Shown: positions 9,012 to 19,359, numbered from the stretch's first letter. The stretch is 64,000 nt of DNA from Asticcacaulis solisilvae (GCF_017875235.1 NZ_JAGGMI010000002.1:62001-126000); one strand, 5' to 3'. Program-made: numbers and translations. The notes: a model not told the origin generated them from the sequence alone.

Positions 9012-11072
9012 TTACCGGCGCTCCAACTCCTCTGTGAGGGCCTGCAACCCGTACACCTTGCCGAGTACCTCACTGATCGCTGCCGCCGATACCGACACCG
9101 ACCGGTTCAATTGCGGATCGTAGGCGAAGTTGCCACCCAGCGAATGGATATTGCCGTCGAAGATCGTGCCGATCACAGCACCCTCGGCATTGACGACGGG
9201 CGAGCCTGAATTGCCGCCGACAATATCGGTCGTGGTCGTGAAGTTCAGCACCGTATTGCCGTCCAGCTTGTCTTTGGCCCCCTCGAACCGCCATGACAGT
9301 ACGTACGGATCATGCCCGGTCGCCCGCGCATACAGTCCCGAAATCCGTGTCACCGGTTCAATTGTCTTCCCGCGCCACGTCCAGCCGTCGACCTTGCCGA
9401 AGGTCAGGCGCGGTGAATAGGTCGCGTCCGGATAGGTCGAAGTGCCGTAGTAACGGAAGCGCACCTTCGCGATCTTTTCGGATGCGATGCGCACAGGGCT
9501 GTTGACGCGCTCATCATAGGCCTGGCGAAGGGCGCGGGCCGCGGGATCGAGCTTGATGGCATACTCGATCATCGGGTCGTCGGAGGCCGCAATCGCCGCC
9601 ATGCCGCCTTCCCACAGTTGGGTGCGGAACTCGGTATCGTCCAGCCGCGTGCCGTCGACCAGCCGTTCGGCCAGGCTTTCGGGCGACTCGTCCCCCAGCA
9701 GGAGCTTCGTCTCGGCCGCGTCATTGGTCAGGTATTCGCGCGCCTTCGACAGGCGGAATTCGAGATAGAGCTTTTCCAGCGGCTTTTCGATCGGCCACGG
9801 CGACAGCAGGTCGCGGCGCAATGTCGGCAGGCGCGGATCGGCGAATTCCGGCAGGCGCTCGGCCGACGGCTTTTCCATCTCCGCGGCATGACGGACCAGC
9901 TTGCGCGCGATGGCGAACAGGGTGGAATTGTTCGGCGCCTGTTCGAGAAAATGATAGGGCAGGTACAGCTCGGCGCTGGCCTTCTGCGCCGCCGCGATCT
10001 CGGCCCACGGATTGCCTATCTCTGTCTTGAAACGGCCCTTCATGCTGGCCTTCAGCGCGGCTTCTTCCTTGCGCTTGGCGGCCATGATGCGCGGATTGCG
10101 TAGCGCCAGGTCCTGCCCGGCCAGCGATTTGAAGCCATTCTCGACGCCGAACAGCGCGTCCGATGAAACACGCTTGGTGTCGTCATTGATGCGAGAATAG
10201 GCGATCAGGCGTCCGCGCAGCTCCGACTTCATGGCCAAACTAGGCGGATTGATGATGTCGCGCTGGGTCTCAAGCTGCGATACGGTCAAGAGCCGTTGGG
10301 TCCAGCCGGGATTGCCGGCGACAATGACCGGCTCGCTCGGTTTCGGCTCGACCGGCGCCCAGTCGAGGTGCTGGGGCGTTGCGGCCGGCGCGTCGTTTTC
10401 ATAGAGGCGCATGAAGGCGACATCGAAACCATAGCGCGGGAAGTTGTAATTGTCCGGGTCGCCGCCGAAATAGGCGGACTGAAATTCCGGAGCGAAAACA
10501 AGGCGCAGGTCGTTATACCTGCGGTACTTGTAGAGCTTGTACTGGCCGCCCTGATAGAGCGTTACCATCTGGCAGCGCACGGCCGGATCATCGCCGCAAC
10601 CCGCCGCTTCGATCTCGGCGAAACGGGCGTTCTGGGCTTTCAGGAAAGCATCACCCTTCAAGCCGCGCGTCACGCGGTTGACATCAGCGGTGTGGTCGCT
10701 GACGTCGAGCAGGACCTCTGCCGCCATGCCGGGGCAGGCTTCCTCGTCCTCCCTCGACCGGATTATGAAGCCCTCGGCGATATGGTCCTCGTCGGGCCTT
10801 GAAACCGCGCGCAGGCATTCGAAGACGCAGTGATGATTGGTCAGCATCAGCCCTTCGGAGGACAGAATCGTCCCCGTACAGCCGCTATTGATGCGCGCAA
10901 TGGCGGCCTGGAGCCGGTTCAGCCATGGCTTGTCGATATGCGTGCCATAGGTCTTGTTGATGCGCGTCACGGGCACATTGTCGAACGTCCACATGCCTTC
11001 CTCAGCCACGGCGGGCGCGGCGCCGGCGAGCAGAATTCCGGCAAGAAACTGGACGGTTTTAATGAACTTCAT
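9012..11072 (-). CDS. Secreted S46-family dipeptidyl-peptidase
   Basis: A 686-residue exported serine peptidase with a signal peptide (residues 1-23, ending PAVAEE). The catalytic His lies in LTNHHCVFEC (residue 80 or 81), the Asp in the GGDPDNYNFPRYGFD region, and the Ser in GGNSGSPVVN near the C-terminus. These are the hallmarks of the DPP7/DPP11 family, which removes dipeptides from the N-terminus of oligopeptides in the periplasm and helps growth on protein. S1 specificity (hydrophobic versus acidic) cannot be set reliably by eye. Two neighbouring cysteines near H81 may form the disulfide usual in the family. Monocistronic. Confidence 0.93.
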   Translation of the reverse strand: MKFIKTVQFLAGILLAGAAPAVAEEGMWTFDNVPVTRINKTYGTHIDKPWLNRLQAAIARINSGCTGTILSSEGLMLTNHHCVFECLRAVSRPDEDHIAEGFIIRSREDEEACPGMAAEVLLDVSDHTADVNRVTRGLKGDAFLKAQNARFAEIEAAGCGDDPAVRCQMVTLYQGGQYKLYKYRRYNDLRLVFAPEFQSAYFGGDPDNYNFPRYGFDVAFMRLYENDAPAATPQHLDWAPVEPKPSEPVIVAGNPGWTQRLLTVSQLETQRDIINPPSLAMKSELRGRLIAYSRINDDTKRVSSDALFGVENGFKSLAGQDLALRNPRIMAAKRKEEAALKASMKGRFKTEIGNPWAEIAAAQKASAELYLPYHFLEQAPNNSTLFAIARKLVRHAAEMEKPSAERLPEFADPRLPTLRRDLLSPWPIEKPLEKLYLEFRLSKAREYLTNDAAETKLLLGDESPESLAERLVDGTRLDDTEFRTQLWEGGMAAIAASDDPMIEYAIKLDPAARALRQAYDERVNSPVRIASEKIAKVRFRYYGTSTYPDATYSPRLTFGKVDGWTWRGKTIEPVTRISGLYARATGHDPYVLSWRFEGAKDKLDGNTVLNFTTTTDIVGGNSGSPVVNAEGAVIGTIFDGNIHSLGGNFAYDPQLNRSVSVSAAAISEVLGKVYGLQALTEELERR

Positions 11073-11118
11073 CTGACAATGTTACAGTAGCAACCTTAAC
11101 AGGCAAAGAAATCAGCTA

Positions 11119-11727
11119 TTACAAATTCGTAAGGTCTTCACCAAGTGGCTTGGACAATACCAGCCTCACGGCCTCGGGGTAAAGCTTGTGTTCTTCGGCA
11201 AGGACGCGTTTGGCCAGGACATCGGCCGTATCTTCCGGGAAGACCGGCACGCGCGCCTGCAGGATGGTTTCGCCTTCGTCGACGCCGGGCGTGACCCAAT
11301 GGACCGTCGCGCCGTGTTCGGCGACAGCGGCTTCGATGGCGCGTTCGTGGGTGTGCAGACCCTTGAAGTCGGGCAGGAGGGCAGGGTGAATATTGATCAT
11401 CCGGCCGTTCCAGGTCTCGACCAGCCATGGCGTCAGGATGCGCATATAACCGGCCAGGCAGATGAACTGGACGCCGTGCGCCGTCAGGTGGCCGTGGATG
11501 GCGCGTTCGTGGGCTTCGCGATCCTTGTTGAACAGCCTGTGGTCGACCGCGACCGTCCTGATCCCGCGCTCGGCCGCCCAGGCGAGGCCGGCGGCTGACG
11601 GATCGTTGGACACGACGAGGGCGATCTCGGCCGGAAAGTCAGGCGCCGACGCGGCTTCGACCAGCGCCATCATGTTGGAGCCACGGCCGGAGATAAAGAT
11701 GGCGGTTTTTGTCTTTTGAGAGGTCAT
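11119..11727 (-). CDS. purN: Phosphoribosylglycinamide formyltransferase
   Basis: A 202-residue enzyme that formylates GAR with 10-formyl-tetrahydrofolate in purine synthesis. Visible motifs are ISGRGSNMMAL at the N-terminus (phosphate loop), the catalytic segment MINIHPALLPDFKGLHTH (Asn and His) and the conserved HWVTPGVDEGETILQ (Asp). The start at 11727 gives the canonical N-terminus; upstream in-frame sequence is intergenic repeat. It lies downstream of purM on the same strand, the usual purMN order, but 200 bases of repeat separate them. Confidence 0.96.
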   Translation of the reverse strand: MTSQKTKTAIFISGRGSNMMALVEAASAPDFPAEIALVVSNDPSAAGLAWAAERGIRTVAVDHRLFNKDREAHERAIHGHLTAHGVQFICLAGYMRILTPWLVETWNGRMINIHPALLPDFKGLHTHERAIEAAVAEHGATVHWVTPGVDEGETILQARVPVFPEDTADVLAKRVLAEEHKLYPEAVRLVLSKPLGEDLTNL

Positions 11728-11734
11728 TTCGCTC

Positions 11735-11912
11735 ACTTCTCCTCCCTGTCGCAAAGCGATGGGGAGGGGGACCACACGAGACGGTGCTTGCACCGGCGAG
11801 ATGTGGTGGTGGGGTATACCGCCTGTGCTGTACCCCTCCACCGCTGCGCAGTCGCTTCGCGCCGCTAGCGGTCCCCCTCCCCATTGCTTCGCAACAGGGA
11901 GGAGAGAAGGAG
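11735..11912. repeat. Paired inverted intergenic repeat between purM and purN
   Basis: Left unit CTCCTCCCTGTCGC-AAA-GCGATGGGGAGG then GGGACC and GTGGTGGGG; right unit is its mirror, ending CCCCATTGCTTCGCAACAGGGAGGAG. It sits inside the purMN transcription unit and, if transcribed, would fold into stable hairpins between the two genes. Confidence 0.75.
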
Positions 11913-11927
11913 TAGGGCTCCGGCTTT

Positions 11928-12953
11928 CTACTTCTTCGTCAATTGCCCGCAGATAAACGCATCTTCGCCGGCATTCAGCAGCGCCGCCAGAACCGCATCG
12001 GCGTTCTTTGGCGACACATACAGCACAAAGCCGACGCCGCAGTTGAAGGTCCTGAGCATCTCGTGCTTGTCGATGCCACCGGCTTCCATCAGCCACTTGA
12101 ACACCGGCGGGAACTCGAAGCCGTCGAAATCGAAGGTCGCCGTCAAATCCTCACGCACCCCGCGGTCCGGGTTCTCGATCAACCCACCACCCGTGATATG
12201 CGCGCCGCCCTTGATCAGGCCCGCCTTCATCAGCGGCAGGACCGACTTGATGTAGATGCGTGTCGGCTCCAGCAGGGCCTGGGCCAGCGACTGGTCCTTG
12301 GCGAACGGGGCAGGGCTGGCCCACGTCAGACCGGCAACCTCCACGACCTTGCGGATCAGCGAATAACCATTGGAGTGCGGACCCGATGAGGCCAGGCCGA
12401 TGACCAGGTCGCCTTCGCGCTGATCGTCAAATTTCGGCAGCACGGCGTCGCGATTGACCGCGCCGACCGAGAAGCCGGCCAGGTCGTAATCGCTGTCGCC
12501 ATACATGCCGGGCATTTCCGCCGTCTCGCCGCCAACCAGCGCACAGCCGGCGCGCTTGCAGCCTTCGGCGATACCGGCGACCACCCGGCGGGCGGTATCG
12601 ACATCCAGCTTCGACGTCGCATAGTAGTCGAGGAACATCAGAGGCTCGGCGCCCTGGGCCAAGAGATCGTTGACGCACATGGCGACCAGATCGATGCCGA
12701 CTGTGTCGTGACGGTGGGTTTCGATGGCGATCTTCAGCTTGGTGCCGACGCCGTCCGTGGTCGTGACGATCAAGGGATCATCGTAGCCTGCCGCCTTCAG
12801 GTCGAACAGCGCGCCGAACCCACCCAGGGACGCCTCGGCGCCCGGACGGCGCGTGGCCTTGGCCAAGGGTTTGATGGCGTCGACCAGGGCCTCGCCGGCG
12901 TCGATATCGACTCCCGACTGGGCGTAGGTCAGACCGTTCTTTAATTCCGCCAT
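11928..12953 (-). CDS. purM: Phosphoribosylformylglycinamidine cyclo-ligase (AIR synthetase)
   Basis: A 341-residue ATP-dependent enzyme that closes the imidazole ring to form AIR in purine synthesis. It starts MAELKNGLTYAQSGVDIDAGEALV, and contains TTDGVGTKLKIA, GIDLVAMCVNDLLAQGAEPLMFLDYYA (quoted in part: CVNDLLAQGAEPL), GGETAEMPGMY, ASSGPHSNGYSL and HITGGGLIENP, all diagnostic. The open frame continues upstream to 13784 opposite rnd, but the true start is 12953. It is divergent from rnd with 60 bases between starts and probably co-transcribed with purN. Confidence 0.97.
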   Translation of the reverse strand: MAELKNGLTYAQSGVDIDAGEALVDAIKPLAKATRRPGAEASLGGFGALFDLKAAGYDDPLIVTTTDGVGTKLKIAIETHRHDTVGIDLVAMCVNDLLAQGAEPLMFLDYYATSKLDVDTARRVVAGIAEGCKRAGCALVGGETAEMPGMYGDSDYDLAGFSVGAVNRDAVLPKFDDQREGDLVIGLASSGPHSNGYSLIRKVVEVAGLTWASPAPFAKDQSLAQALLEPTRIYIKSVLPLMKAGLIKGGAHITGGGLIENPDRGVREDLTATFDFDGFEFPPVFKWLMEAGGIDKHEMLRTFNCGVGFVLYVSPKNADAVLAALLNAGEDAFICGQLTKK

Positions 12954-13013
12954 TGTGGAAAAATCCTGCAAATTAGGGTATGGGCTGCGTTTCGGCTCTG
13001 CTATAGCGACAAA

Positions 13014-14162
13014 ATGAGTCCAATTACAAATACTACTGATCTGATTGCCTTCTGTGATCTGCTGAGAACCGCGCCGTTTATCACGGTAGATACGGAATTC
13101 ATGCGGGAAACCACGTACTGGCCCAAACTGTGCCTCATTCAGGCCGCCAGCAGCGATCATTCCGGCATCATCGATCCGCTGGCCCGCGACATCGACCTCA
13201 AGCCGTTCCTCGACCTTTTGGCCGACGAATCGATTCTCAAGGTCTTCCACGCCTGCCGCCAGGACATGGAAATCTTCGTCAATCTCGGCGTCATGCCGAC
13301 ACCGGTGTTCGACACCCAGGTCGCGGCCATGGCGGCCGGCTTCGGCGACCAGGTCGCCTACGATTCGCTGGTGCGCCAGAAGCTGAAGATCGACCTCGAC
13401 AAGGGCTCGCGCTTCACCGACTGGACGCGCCGTCCCTTGAGCGATCAGCAGTTGCAGTATGCCTTGGGCGACGTCACGCACCTCGCGAAGGTCTATATCC
13501 GCCTGCGCGACCGCCTCTCGAACGAAGGCCGGCTGGAATGGGTCCAGGACGAGATGAAGGCCCTGACCCACATGACCCTCTATTCGACCAGCCCCGACGA
13601 GGCCTGGCGGCGTCTCAAGCCGCGCAAGACCTCGACCAAATATATGGGCGTCTTCGCTCAGGTCGCGGCGTGGCGCGAACGCACGGCCCAGGAACGCGAC
13701 ATGCCGCGCGGCCGTATCCTCAAGGATGAGGGCATCGACGAAATCGCCACCCAATGCCCGACCGACTCCGCGGCCTTCGACCAACTGCGTTCGACGTCGA
13801 AAGGGTTCGGCGCCTCGAAGTTCGGTCTGGAACTGACCGACATCATCCGCGCCGTGCTCAAGAACCCCGATGCCTATGCGCCCAAGGTCGAGAAATCGCC
13901 GCCGCCGGTCCAGGTGCCGGCCTCCGTGGTCGAGTTGCTGAAGGTCCTGCTGCGCATTCGCTGCGAAGAGGAAAACGTCGCGCCGAAACTGCTGGCGACC
14001 GTGTCGGACCTGGAAAAGATCGCCTTGGACGACAATGCCAATGTCCCGGCGCTTCAGGGGTGGCGGCGGCGGCTGTTCGGTGAGGACGCGCTTAAGCTCA
14101 AGCGCGGTGAACTGGCACTGGTGCTGAATGGCACCAGGGTCGAGCTCGTCGAACTGGACTAA
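13014..14162 (+). CDS. rnd: Ribonuclease D
   Basis: A 382-residue DEDD-family 3'-5' exoribonuclease that trims tRNA 3' ends. Exonuclease motifs: VDTEFMRE (ExoI), HACRQDMEIF (ExoII), and the ExoIII region YALGDVTHLAKVYIRL with conserved Tyr and Asp. A helical HRDC domain follows from about residue 210 and a second helical region reaches the C-terminus. ATG 13014 gives the typical N-terminus. Divergent from purM. Confidence 0.95.
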   Translation: MSPITNTTDLIAFCDLLRTAPFITVDTEFMRETTYWPKLCLIQAASSDHSGIIDPLARDIDLKPFLDLLADESILKVFHACRQDMEIFVNLGVMPTPVFDTQVAAMAAGFGDQVAYDSLVRQKLKIDLDKGSRFTDWTRRPLSDQQLQYALGDVTHLAKVYIRLRDRLSNEGRLEWVQDEMKALTHMTLYSTSPDEAWRRLKPRKTSTKYMGVFAQVAAWRERTAQERDMPRGRILKDEGIDEIATQCPTDSAAFDQLRSTSKGFGASKFGLELTDIIRAVLKNPDAYAPKVEKSPPPVQVPASVVELLKVLLRIRCEEENVAPKLLATVSDLEKIALDDNANVPALQGWRRRLFGEDALKLKRGELALVLNGTRVELVELD

Positions 14163-14240
14163 TCCGATTTTATTAGGGCCCTCGGGAATCGTCTGTTAAC
14201 CTTTTTTGACAGGTGAGACGGAAACGACGAGAGGGCTTCC

Positions 14241-14732
14241 ATGAACAAGGCAACGACAACGGCCGCGCCCGCAACCGCCGCGGGATCGGCGACGTGGGTC
14301 ACGGCGCTGAAGGCCGGCATTTTCCTGCTGGTCATGATGCGGCTGGCTGGCGGCCTCTACGGCTTTTTCTGGGGAGTATTCGCGCTGCCGCAGCTCGACA
14401 CCCTGTTGGGCGCCTGGCACGTGACCGATTATGCCGTGGCATTGAGCGCCATCCTTGGCCTGGCCCTGGTGCCGCTGACCTTTGCGCTTCTGTTCGTGCT
14501 GGCGCCAATGGTCGGCTGGTGGATCTACTCGCGCATTGAACCGGCGAAGCACAATCTGGTCGGCTGGGGCGCGGTGGGTTTCTACCTGCTGGGCGATACC
14601 ATCCTCAGCGTCCTTACGGGCATCTATAGCGTGATGGCCTTGGCCGCGGGCGCCCTGATTGTCGGGCTCTACACCATGTTCTGGATGGGCATCGGCTTTA
14701 ACCTGGCCAAGCTGTTTCGGATCAAGCTGTAG
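14241..14732 (+). CDS. Small four-helix membrane protein of unknown function
   Basis: A 163-residue protein with an Ala/Thr-rich cytoplasmic leader (1-22) and about four to five hydrophobic helices (roughly 25-50, 68-95, 108-130, 132-155) separated by short loops, ending KLFRIKL. No catalytic motif or family signature was recognised. The start has an upstream GAGAGGG (14228-14234). It is probably monocistronic, following rnd after 78 bases and preceding a repeat element. Confidence 0.7.
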   Translation: MNKATTTAAPATAAGSATWVTALKAGIFLLVMMRLAGGLYGFFWGVFALPQLDTLLGAWHVTDYAVALSAILGLALVPLTFALLFVLAPMVGWWIYSRIEPAKHNLVGWGAVGFYLLGDTILSVLTGIYSVMALAAGALIVGLYTMFWMGIGFNLAKLFRIKL

Positions 14733-14779
14733 GGCTGGTTAACAATTTCTGTTTGAAGCGTCAGCGAGGCGTTAAAATA

Positions 14780-14974
14780 TTATTCCTCCCCACGAGAGTG
14801 GGGAGGGGGACCATGAGCGGAGCGAATGGTGGTGGGGGCCCTGTTCAGGTACAGGACATGGCGCCAGCCGCGTTTGACAAACCGACCGAGACGGCCCCCA
14901 CCACCACATCTCATTCGCCATCTGTCGATGGCTCATTCGTGCGGTTCCCCTCCCCACAAGTGGGGAGGAATAAG
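14780..14974. repeat. Paired inverted TTATTCCTCCCC repeat element
   Basis: Left unit starts TTATTCCTCCCC, then GTGGGGAGGGGGACC and GGTGGTGGGGGCC; right unit is inverted, starting GGCCCCCACCACCAC and ending GTGGGGAGGAATAA. About 55 unrelated bases lie between them. It is located between two convergent genes. Confidence 0.8.
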
Positions 14975-14984
14975 ATGAGCAGTC

Positions 14985-15476
14985 TCACCGCTGCTTACAC
15001 GCGCCTTTTTCGTATTCCTTGTTGCGGTTGAAGACATAGTCCTTGCCATTCCAGCGATGGATCGGGAAACAAAATCCCGGCCCGCCGACTTCGACATCAG
15101 GCCAGCCGCCGGGCGTCTTGACCTTGGTCGGCAGAAACGTCGGAATACCCTGGCTCTGGTAGAGCACCTTCCACGGACCGGCCGCAGTCGCCTTCGTCAG
15201 CACGAAGAAGCCCTGTTCGGTGCTGCCATAGCAGAAGCTGCCGAAGTCACTGATGACCAGGTCCTTGATGCCGTCGCCGTTCAGATCGCGATAGCCGTCT
15301 TCGGCCACTTCCGCGCGGGCGTACTGGTCATCGGCGCAACCGACCCATTTGCCGGCCTTCTTGACCATGCCGGCGGCCTTGTATGCGGCTTCGAGATCGG
15401 CGGGTTTGTCAGCCGCCGCAAAGGCCGGTGCGGCCAGCAGGGCGGCGGCGCAAATCGCAAGTCCAGGACGCTTCAT
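14985..15476 (-). CDS. Exported protein of unknown function with a calcium-loop-like motif
   Basis: A 163-residue protein with a signal peptide (residues 1-21, ending AFAAAD). It contains DLNGDGIKDLVISD, which matches the Asp-rich Dx(D/N)xDG loop of FG-GAP/dockerin-type calcium sites, followed by FGSFCYGSTEQGFFVL. Four cysteines in the mature part could form disulfides in the periplasm. The start at 15476 is chosen for the signal peptide; the longer frame up to 15533 would overlap ppx. Family and role are unknown. Confidence 0.75.
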   Translation of the reverse strand: MKRPGLAICAAALLAAPAFAAADKPADLEAAYKAAGMVKKAGKWVGCADDQYARAEVAEDGYRDLNGDGIKDLVISDFGSFCYGSTEQGFFVLTKATAAGPWKVLYQSQGIPTFLPTKVKTPGGWPDVEVGGPGFCFPIHRWNGKDYVFNRNKEYEKGACKQR

Positions 15477-15522
15477 CACACATCTCCCCGTTAACGATGA
15501 TGTGAGATAACGACGTTTTTCG

Positions 15523-17013
15523 TCAATTGGCAAGGATCGTCAGGTTGAGTTTCAGCGCCTGCGCCAATGCCCGTGCGCGTTTACGCGTCTGTTCGCCCAG
15601 CAGCAGGTCCTCCCAGCCGGGTTCGGCGCGCAAGGTCAGCTGCCGGTCGTGCTGACGGACCGAGGCCAGCTTCAAAAGCTTGGCCGACTTGGCCGACAGG
15701 TCGCAGCCCAGCCGCAGCAGCAGGCCCAGCTGCGTTGCCTGGGTCAGGCCATCCTCACCGAGGATGCGACTGATCAGCACCGGCTCCTTGAGATACGTAT
15801 CACCGCTGTAGCGCGTGAACGAAGCACAGGCCAAAAAGACGCGCTCTTCGTGGGTCTGGCCGGCTATGGGCGCGCGCAGGACCTGATCGCACACCAGGTC
15901 GGCGCGGTGATCGGGATGCAGGCGCGCCCCGATATCCGACAGCTTGGCCGCCGCGCGGATCAGCTTGTCATCCGGCCGATCTACAATGCCTTCGGCGCGG
16001 CTGTAGAAGGCCAGCGCCCAGTCTGACAGGGCGGGACCAAGGTCATCGTTTAGTCCCAGCCGGCTGCCCAGCGCAGCGCAGCCGGCGATCAGGGGATCGT
16101 CGTCCTTGACGGCCGGATCGAGCGCGTCGAACAAAAGCCCTTCGCGCAGGCCGAACGCCGAGAAGCAGATCGAGTCGAACCGGAAGGTTTCGATCAGCCC
16201 CTGCAGGACTAGGGCGGCATAGCCGATGTTTTCGACACGGCGCTTGGTGATGCCGCGCACGCGTTCCAGCGACGATGGCGACTGCAGGGCGATCAGGCGT
16301 GCGATCGACAGGGCCTCGCGCGCCGGAAGTTCAAACTGCTGAATGACATGCAGCGGATAGTTCTGCTTCTGCATCCAGATGAGCGCCAGATTCCGCCACG
16401 CCCCGCCGACCGCATGGAACTGGCCGCCGGAAAACCGGTCCTTCAGCGGCTCGAGCTGGCGGACAATGGTGGCATAGGTCTTGTCGGCATCGACCGGCTT
16501 GGGGGCGCCCAGGGCAAATGGCCCCAGCGGCAGGGTGATGCCGTTGTGGCCGGGTTCGATATCGAGCCCAATCAGTTCCAGGCTGGAGCCGCCGAGGTCG
16601 CCAACCACGCCCTTGGCGTCGAGATGGCCGCAGTGCACGCCCTGGGCTGAATAATACGCCTCTTCGACACCCGTCAGTACGCGGATATCGAAGCCGGTCT
16701 GCGCCTTGACGGCGCCGACGAAGTCCGGCCCGTCGCGCGCCTCGCGCACCGCGGCCGTGGCCACCACGTGCAGGCCGTCGAGTTCGAACGATTCAAGGAT
16801 GGCCTTGAAGCGGCGCAGCGCGATCAGACTGTCGCGCACCCCGTCCTGATGCAAAAGGCCGGTCGTCCACATGTCCCGGCCAAGGCCCGCCAGCACCTTT
16901 TCATTGAACACCGGCCAGATCGACCGGCCCTCGATACGATAGATGACCAGACGCACCGAGTTGGAGCCGATGTCGATGACAGCACTGTTGTAGTTCAAAG
17001 CAGGGCTCCACAA
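15523..17013 (-). CDS. ppx: Ppx/GppA family exopolyphosphatase
   Basis: A 496-residue phosphatase of the ASKHA fold, which removes terminal phosphate from polyphosphate and, in some members, hydrolyses pppGpp. Motifs: AVIDIGSNSVRLVIY (phosphate 1), VATAAVREARD, the catalytic-Glu segment VLTGVEEAYYSAQGV, and VGDLGGSSLELI (phosphate 2). A helical C-terminal domain follows. The gene lies 72 bases downstream of ppk on the same strand, so the polyphosphate-making and -breaking enzymes are likely co-expressed. Whether it prefers polyphosphate or pppGpp is not visible from sequence. Confidence 0.92.
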   Translation of the reverse strand: MWSPALNYNSAVIDIGSNSVRLVIYRIEGRSIWPVFNEKVLAGLGRDMWTTGLLHQDGVRDSLIALRRFKAILESFELDGLHVVATAAVREARDGPDFVGAVKAQTGFDIRVLTGVEEAYYSAQGVHCGHLDAKGVVGDLGGSSLELIGLDIEPGHNGITLPLGPFALGAPKPVDADKTYATIVRQLEPLKDRFSGGQFHAVGGAWRNLALIWMQKQNYPLHVIQQFELPAREALSIARLIALQSPSSLERVRGITKRRVENIGYAALVLQGLIETFRFDSICFSAFGLREGLLFDALDPAVKDDDPLIAGCAALGSRLGLNDDLGPALSDWALAFYSRAEGIVDRPDDKLIRAAAKLSDIGARLHPDHRADLVCDQVLRAPIAGQTHEERVFLACASFTRYSGDTYLKEPVLISRILGEDGLTQATQLGLLLRLGCDLSAKSAKLLKLASVRQHDRQLTLRAEPGWEDLLLGEQTRKRARALAQALKLNLTILAN

Positions 17014-17085
17014 TGGAAGACCTTGTGGCTTTGCCCCGCCGGGCAGTTGGAATGCAAGACATATTTATGCGACGGTGACCGCCCG

Positions 17086-19359
17086 TCAGCGCACGGCCTT
17101 GCGCGCGCCGACGTGGTCGAAGGCCCGGGGCATGTCCTTGACGCCGCGGCCACGGCCGGACAGCGACGGGTTAGTCATGAAATAATCGTGCGCCGAGAAG
17201 GGCTTGTCCAGCGCGCTTATATCGATGCGCGAATAGGTGCCGTCGGTACCCAACTGCCAGGAATGGCCTTCGTCATTGAGGTTGGCAACCATAATCTGGT
17301 CCAGCACCTGGCGATGGACGGTCGGATTTTCCACCGGAATCATCACCTCGACGCGGCGGTCGAGATTGCGGCTCATCCAGTCGGCGGACGAGATGAAGAC
17401 GCGCGCCTGGTCCGACGGCATGGCCTGGCCGTTGGCGAAGCAGACGATGCGCGAATGTTCCAGGAAGCGGCCGACGATAGACTTGACGCGGATATTGTCG
17501 GACACGCCAGGTACGCCTGGCCTGAGGCAGCAGATGCCGCGCACGACCAGGTCGATCTGCACGCCGGCCTGGCTGGCCTGGTACAGCTTCTTGATGACGA
17601 AGGGATCGACCAGCGCGTTCAGCTTCGCCCAGATCTGCGCCGGCTTGCCAGCCCTTGCGTTCAAAATCTCCTGGTCGATCAGGTGCATAAGGCCCAGCTT
17701 CAAGGTAACGGGTGAGAAGTAGAGCTTCTCCATGACCTCGGGCCGGGCATAGCCGGTAATGAAGTTAAAGACGCGCATGGCGTCGCGGCACATTTCGGCA
17801 TTGGTCGTGAACAGGCTGAGGTCGGTATAGACCTTGGCGGTGATCGGGTGATAGTTGCCGGTGCCGAAATGGCAATAGGTGCGCAGACTGTCGCCTTCAC
17901 GGCGGACCACGACCGACAGCTTGGCGTGGGTCTTGTACTCGACGAAGCCGTAGACGACGTGGACGCCGGCCTGTTCCATGGCGCGCGCCCAGCGCAGGTT
18001 GGCTTCTTCGTCGAAGCGCGCCTTGATTTCCACAAGCGCGGTGACGTTCTTGCCCTGCTCGGCGGCCTCGATCAGCGCCGCGACGATCGGCGAGTCCTTC
18101 GATGTGCGGTAAAGGGTCTGCTTAATAGCGATGACGTTCGGATCGCGCGCCGCCTGGCGGACGAACTGGATGACCGAATCGAAGCTTTCGAACGGGTGGT
18201 GAACCAGGATGTCCTTTTCCCGGATCGAGTTGAACATGTCGCCGCCATTGTCGCGGATGCGCTCGGGGAAGCGCGGCTCGAACGGGCGGAACTTGAGATC
18301 GTTGCGGTCCGACGGGATCAGCTTGGACAGCTCTGCCATGCCGAGGATGCCGTTGATCTGGACCTCGTCCTGCGGGGCGACATGGAGCTGTTCGATGATG
18401 AAGGCGCGCAGGTCGTCGGGCATGCCGGCGTCGATTTCGACGCGGACCACGGACCCCAGGCGGCGCTGCTTGATCAGGGCCTCGAACTCGCGGACCAGGT
18501 CTTCGGCTTCTTCTTCCAGTTCGATATCGGAGTCACGCAGGACACGGAACAGGCCGCGTCCGGCGATGTCGAAGCCCGGGAACAGGCGGTGGATGAACAG
18601 GGAGACGAAGTTCTCGAGCGAGATGAACTTGCGGCGCGACGGGCTGCCGTCGGCGGTGCGGCGCGCCGTGTCGATTTCCCAGAAGCGCTTGACGCCATTG
18701 GGGATGGGCACCAGGGCATACATCGACTTGGTGTCGAAGCGGCGCACCAGCTTCAGCACGATCGAGAAGCCGAGGTTCGGAATGAACGGGAAGGGGTGCG
18801 CCGGGTCGATCGCCATCGGCGTCAGGATCGGGAACAACTGGCTGTCGAACTCGCGGTCCAGCCACGCCTTGTCGGTCTTGTTGACATCCTGTGGGTCAAG
18901 GACGATCAGGCCCTTGTCTTCCAGTTCGTCGCGAATCTTCAGCCAGATGGCCTGCTGCTTGGCCATAAGCTGGCTGGCGACACGGTTGACCGATTCGAGC
19001 TGTTCGGCCGGCGTGTGGCCGTCTTCCGACAGGACGCGCACGCCCTCACGCACCTGGCCCTGCAGGCCGGCGACGCGCACCATGTAGAATTCATCGAGGT
19101 TGTTGGCCGAAATCGACAGGAAGCGCAGGCGTTCCAGCAGCGGGTGATTAGGGTTTTCCGCTTCCTCGATGACGCGCTTGTTGAAGGCCAGCCACGACAG
19201 TTCGCGGTTGATGTAGAAGGCGCCGCCGAGGCGTTCCAGCTGCGACAGGTCGATGATTTCCGGCTTGGCCGGCGCAGGCTCACCGAGGCCGGCTTGCGCT
19301 TCGGCAAGCGCGTCGGCGTCGGGTTCTGAGGGCAGGGTGGCGGCGCTGGAATCGGTCAT
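17086..19359 (-). CDS. ppk1: Polyphosphate kinase 1
   Basis: A 757-residue enzyme that reversibly polymerises ATP gamma phosphate into polyphosphate. After an acidic, Ala-rich N-terminal extension (about 35 residues), the N-terminal domain starts [19 protein letters not shown]. The phosphorylated histidine is H478 in EYKTHAKL; other PPK1 hallmarks are [37 protein letters not shown] and [15 protein letters not shown]. It lies between hdaA (upstream, same strand, 81-base gap) and ppx. The hdaA-ppk order also occurs in Caulobacter, as I recall it. Confidence 0.97.
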   Translation of the reverse strand: MTDSSAATLPSEPDADALAEAQAGLGEPAPAKPEIIDLSQLERLGGAFYINRELSWLAFNKRVIEEAENPNHPLLERLRFLSISANNLDEFYMVRVAGLQGQVREGVRVLSEDGHTPAEQLESVNRVASQLMAKQQAIWLKIRDELEDKGLIVLDPQDVNKTDKAWLDREFDSQLFPILTPMAIDPAHPFPFIPNLGFSIVLKLVRRFDTKSMYALVPIPNGVKRFWEIDTARRTADGSPSRRKFISLENFVSLFIHRLFPGFDIAGRGLFRVLRDSDIELEEEAEDLVREFEALIKQRRLGSVVRVEIDAGMPDDLRAFIIEQLHVAPQDEVQINGILGMAELSKLIPSDRNDLKFRPFEPRFPERIRDNGGDMFNSIREKDILVHHPFESFDSVIQFVRQAARDPNVIAIKQTLYRTSKDSPIVAALIEAAEQGKNVTALVEIKARFDEEANLRWARAMEQAGVHVVYGFVEYKTHAKLSVVVRREGDSLRTYCHFGTGNYHPITAKVYTDLSLFTTNAEMCRDAMRVFNFITGYARPEVMEKLYFSPVTLKLGLMHLIDQEILNARAGKPAQIWAKLNALVDPFVIKKLYQASQAGVQIDLVVRGICCLRPGVPGVSDNIRVKSIVGRFLEHSRIVCFANGQAMPSDQARVFISSADWMSRNLDRRVEVMIPVENPTVHRQVLDQIMVANLNDEGHSWQLGTDGTYSRIDISALDKPFSAHDYFMTNPSLSGRGRGVKDMPRAFDHVGARKAVR

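Noticed and set aside
11928-13784. 618-codon version of the purM frame
   Set aside because: The extra 277 codons are antisense to rnd; the conserved PurM start is at 12953.
17848-19329. Long open frame of 493 codons on the plus strand opposite ppk1
   Set aside because: It is a mirror of a certain gene in GC-rich DNA; its composition is dominated by His, Gln, Arg and Asp with no family motif.
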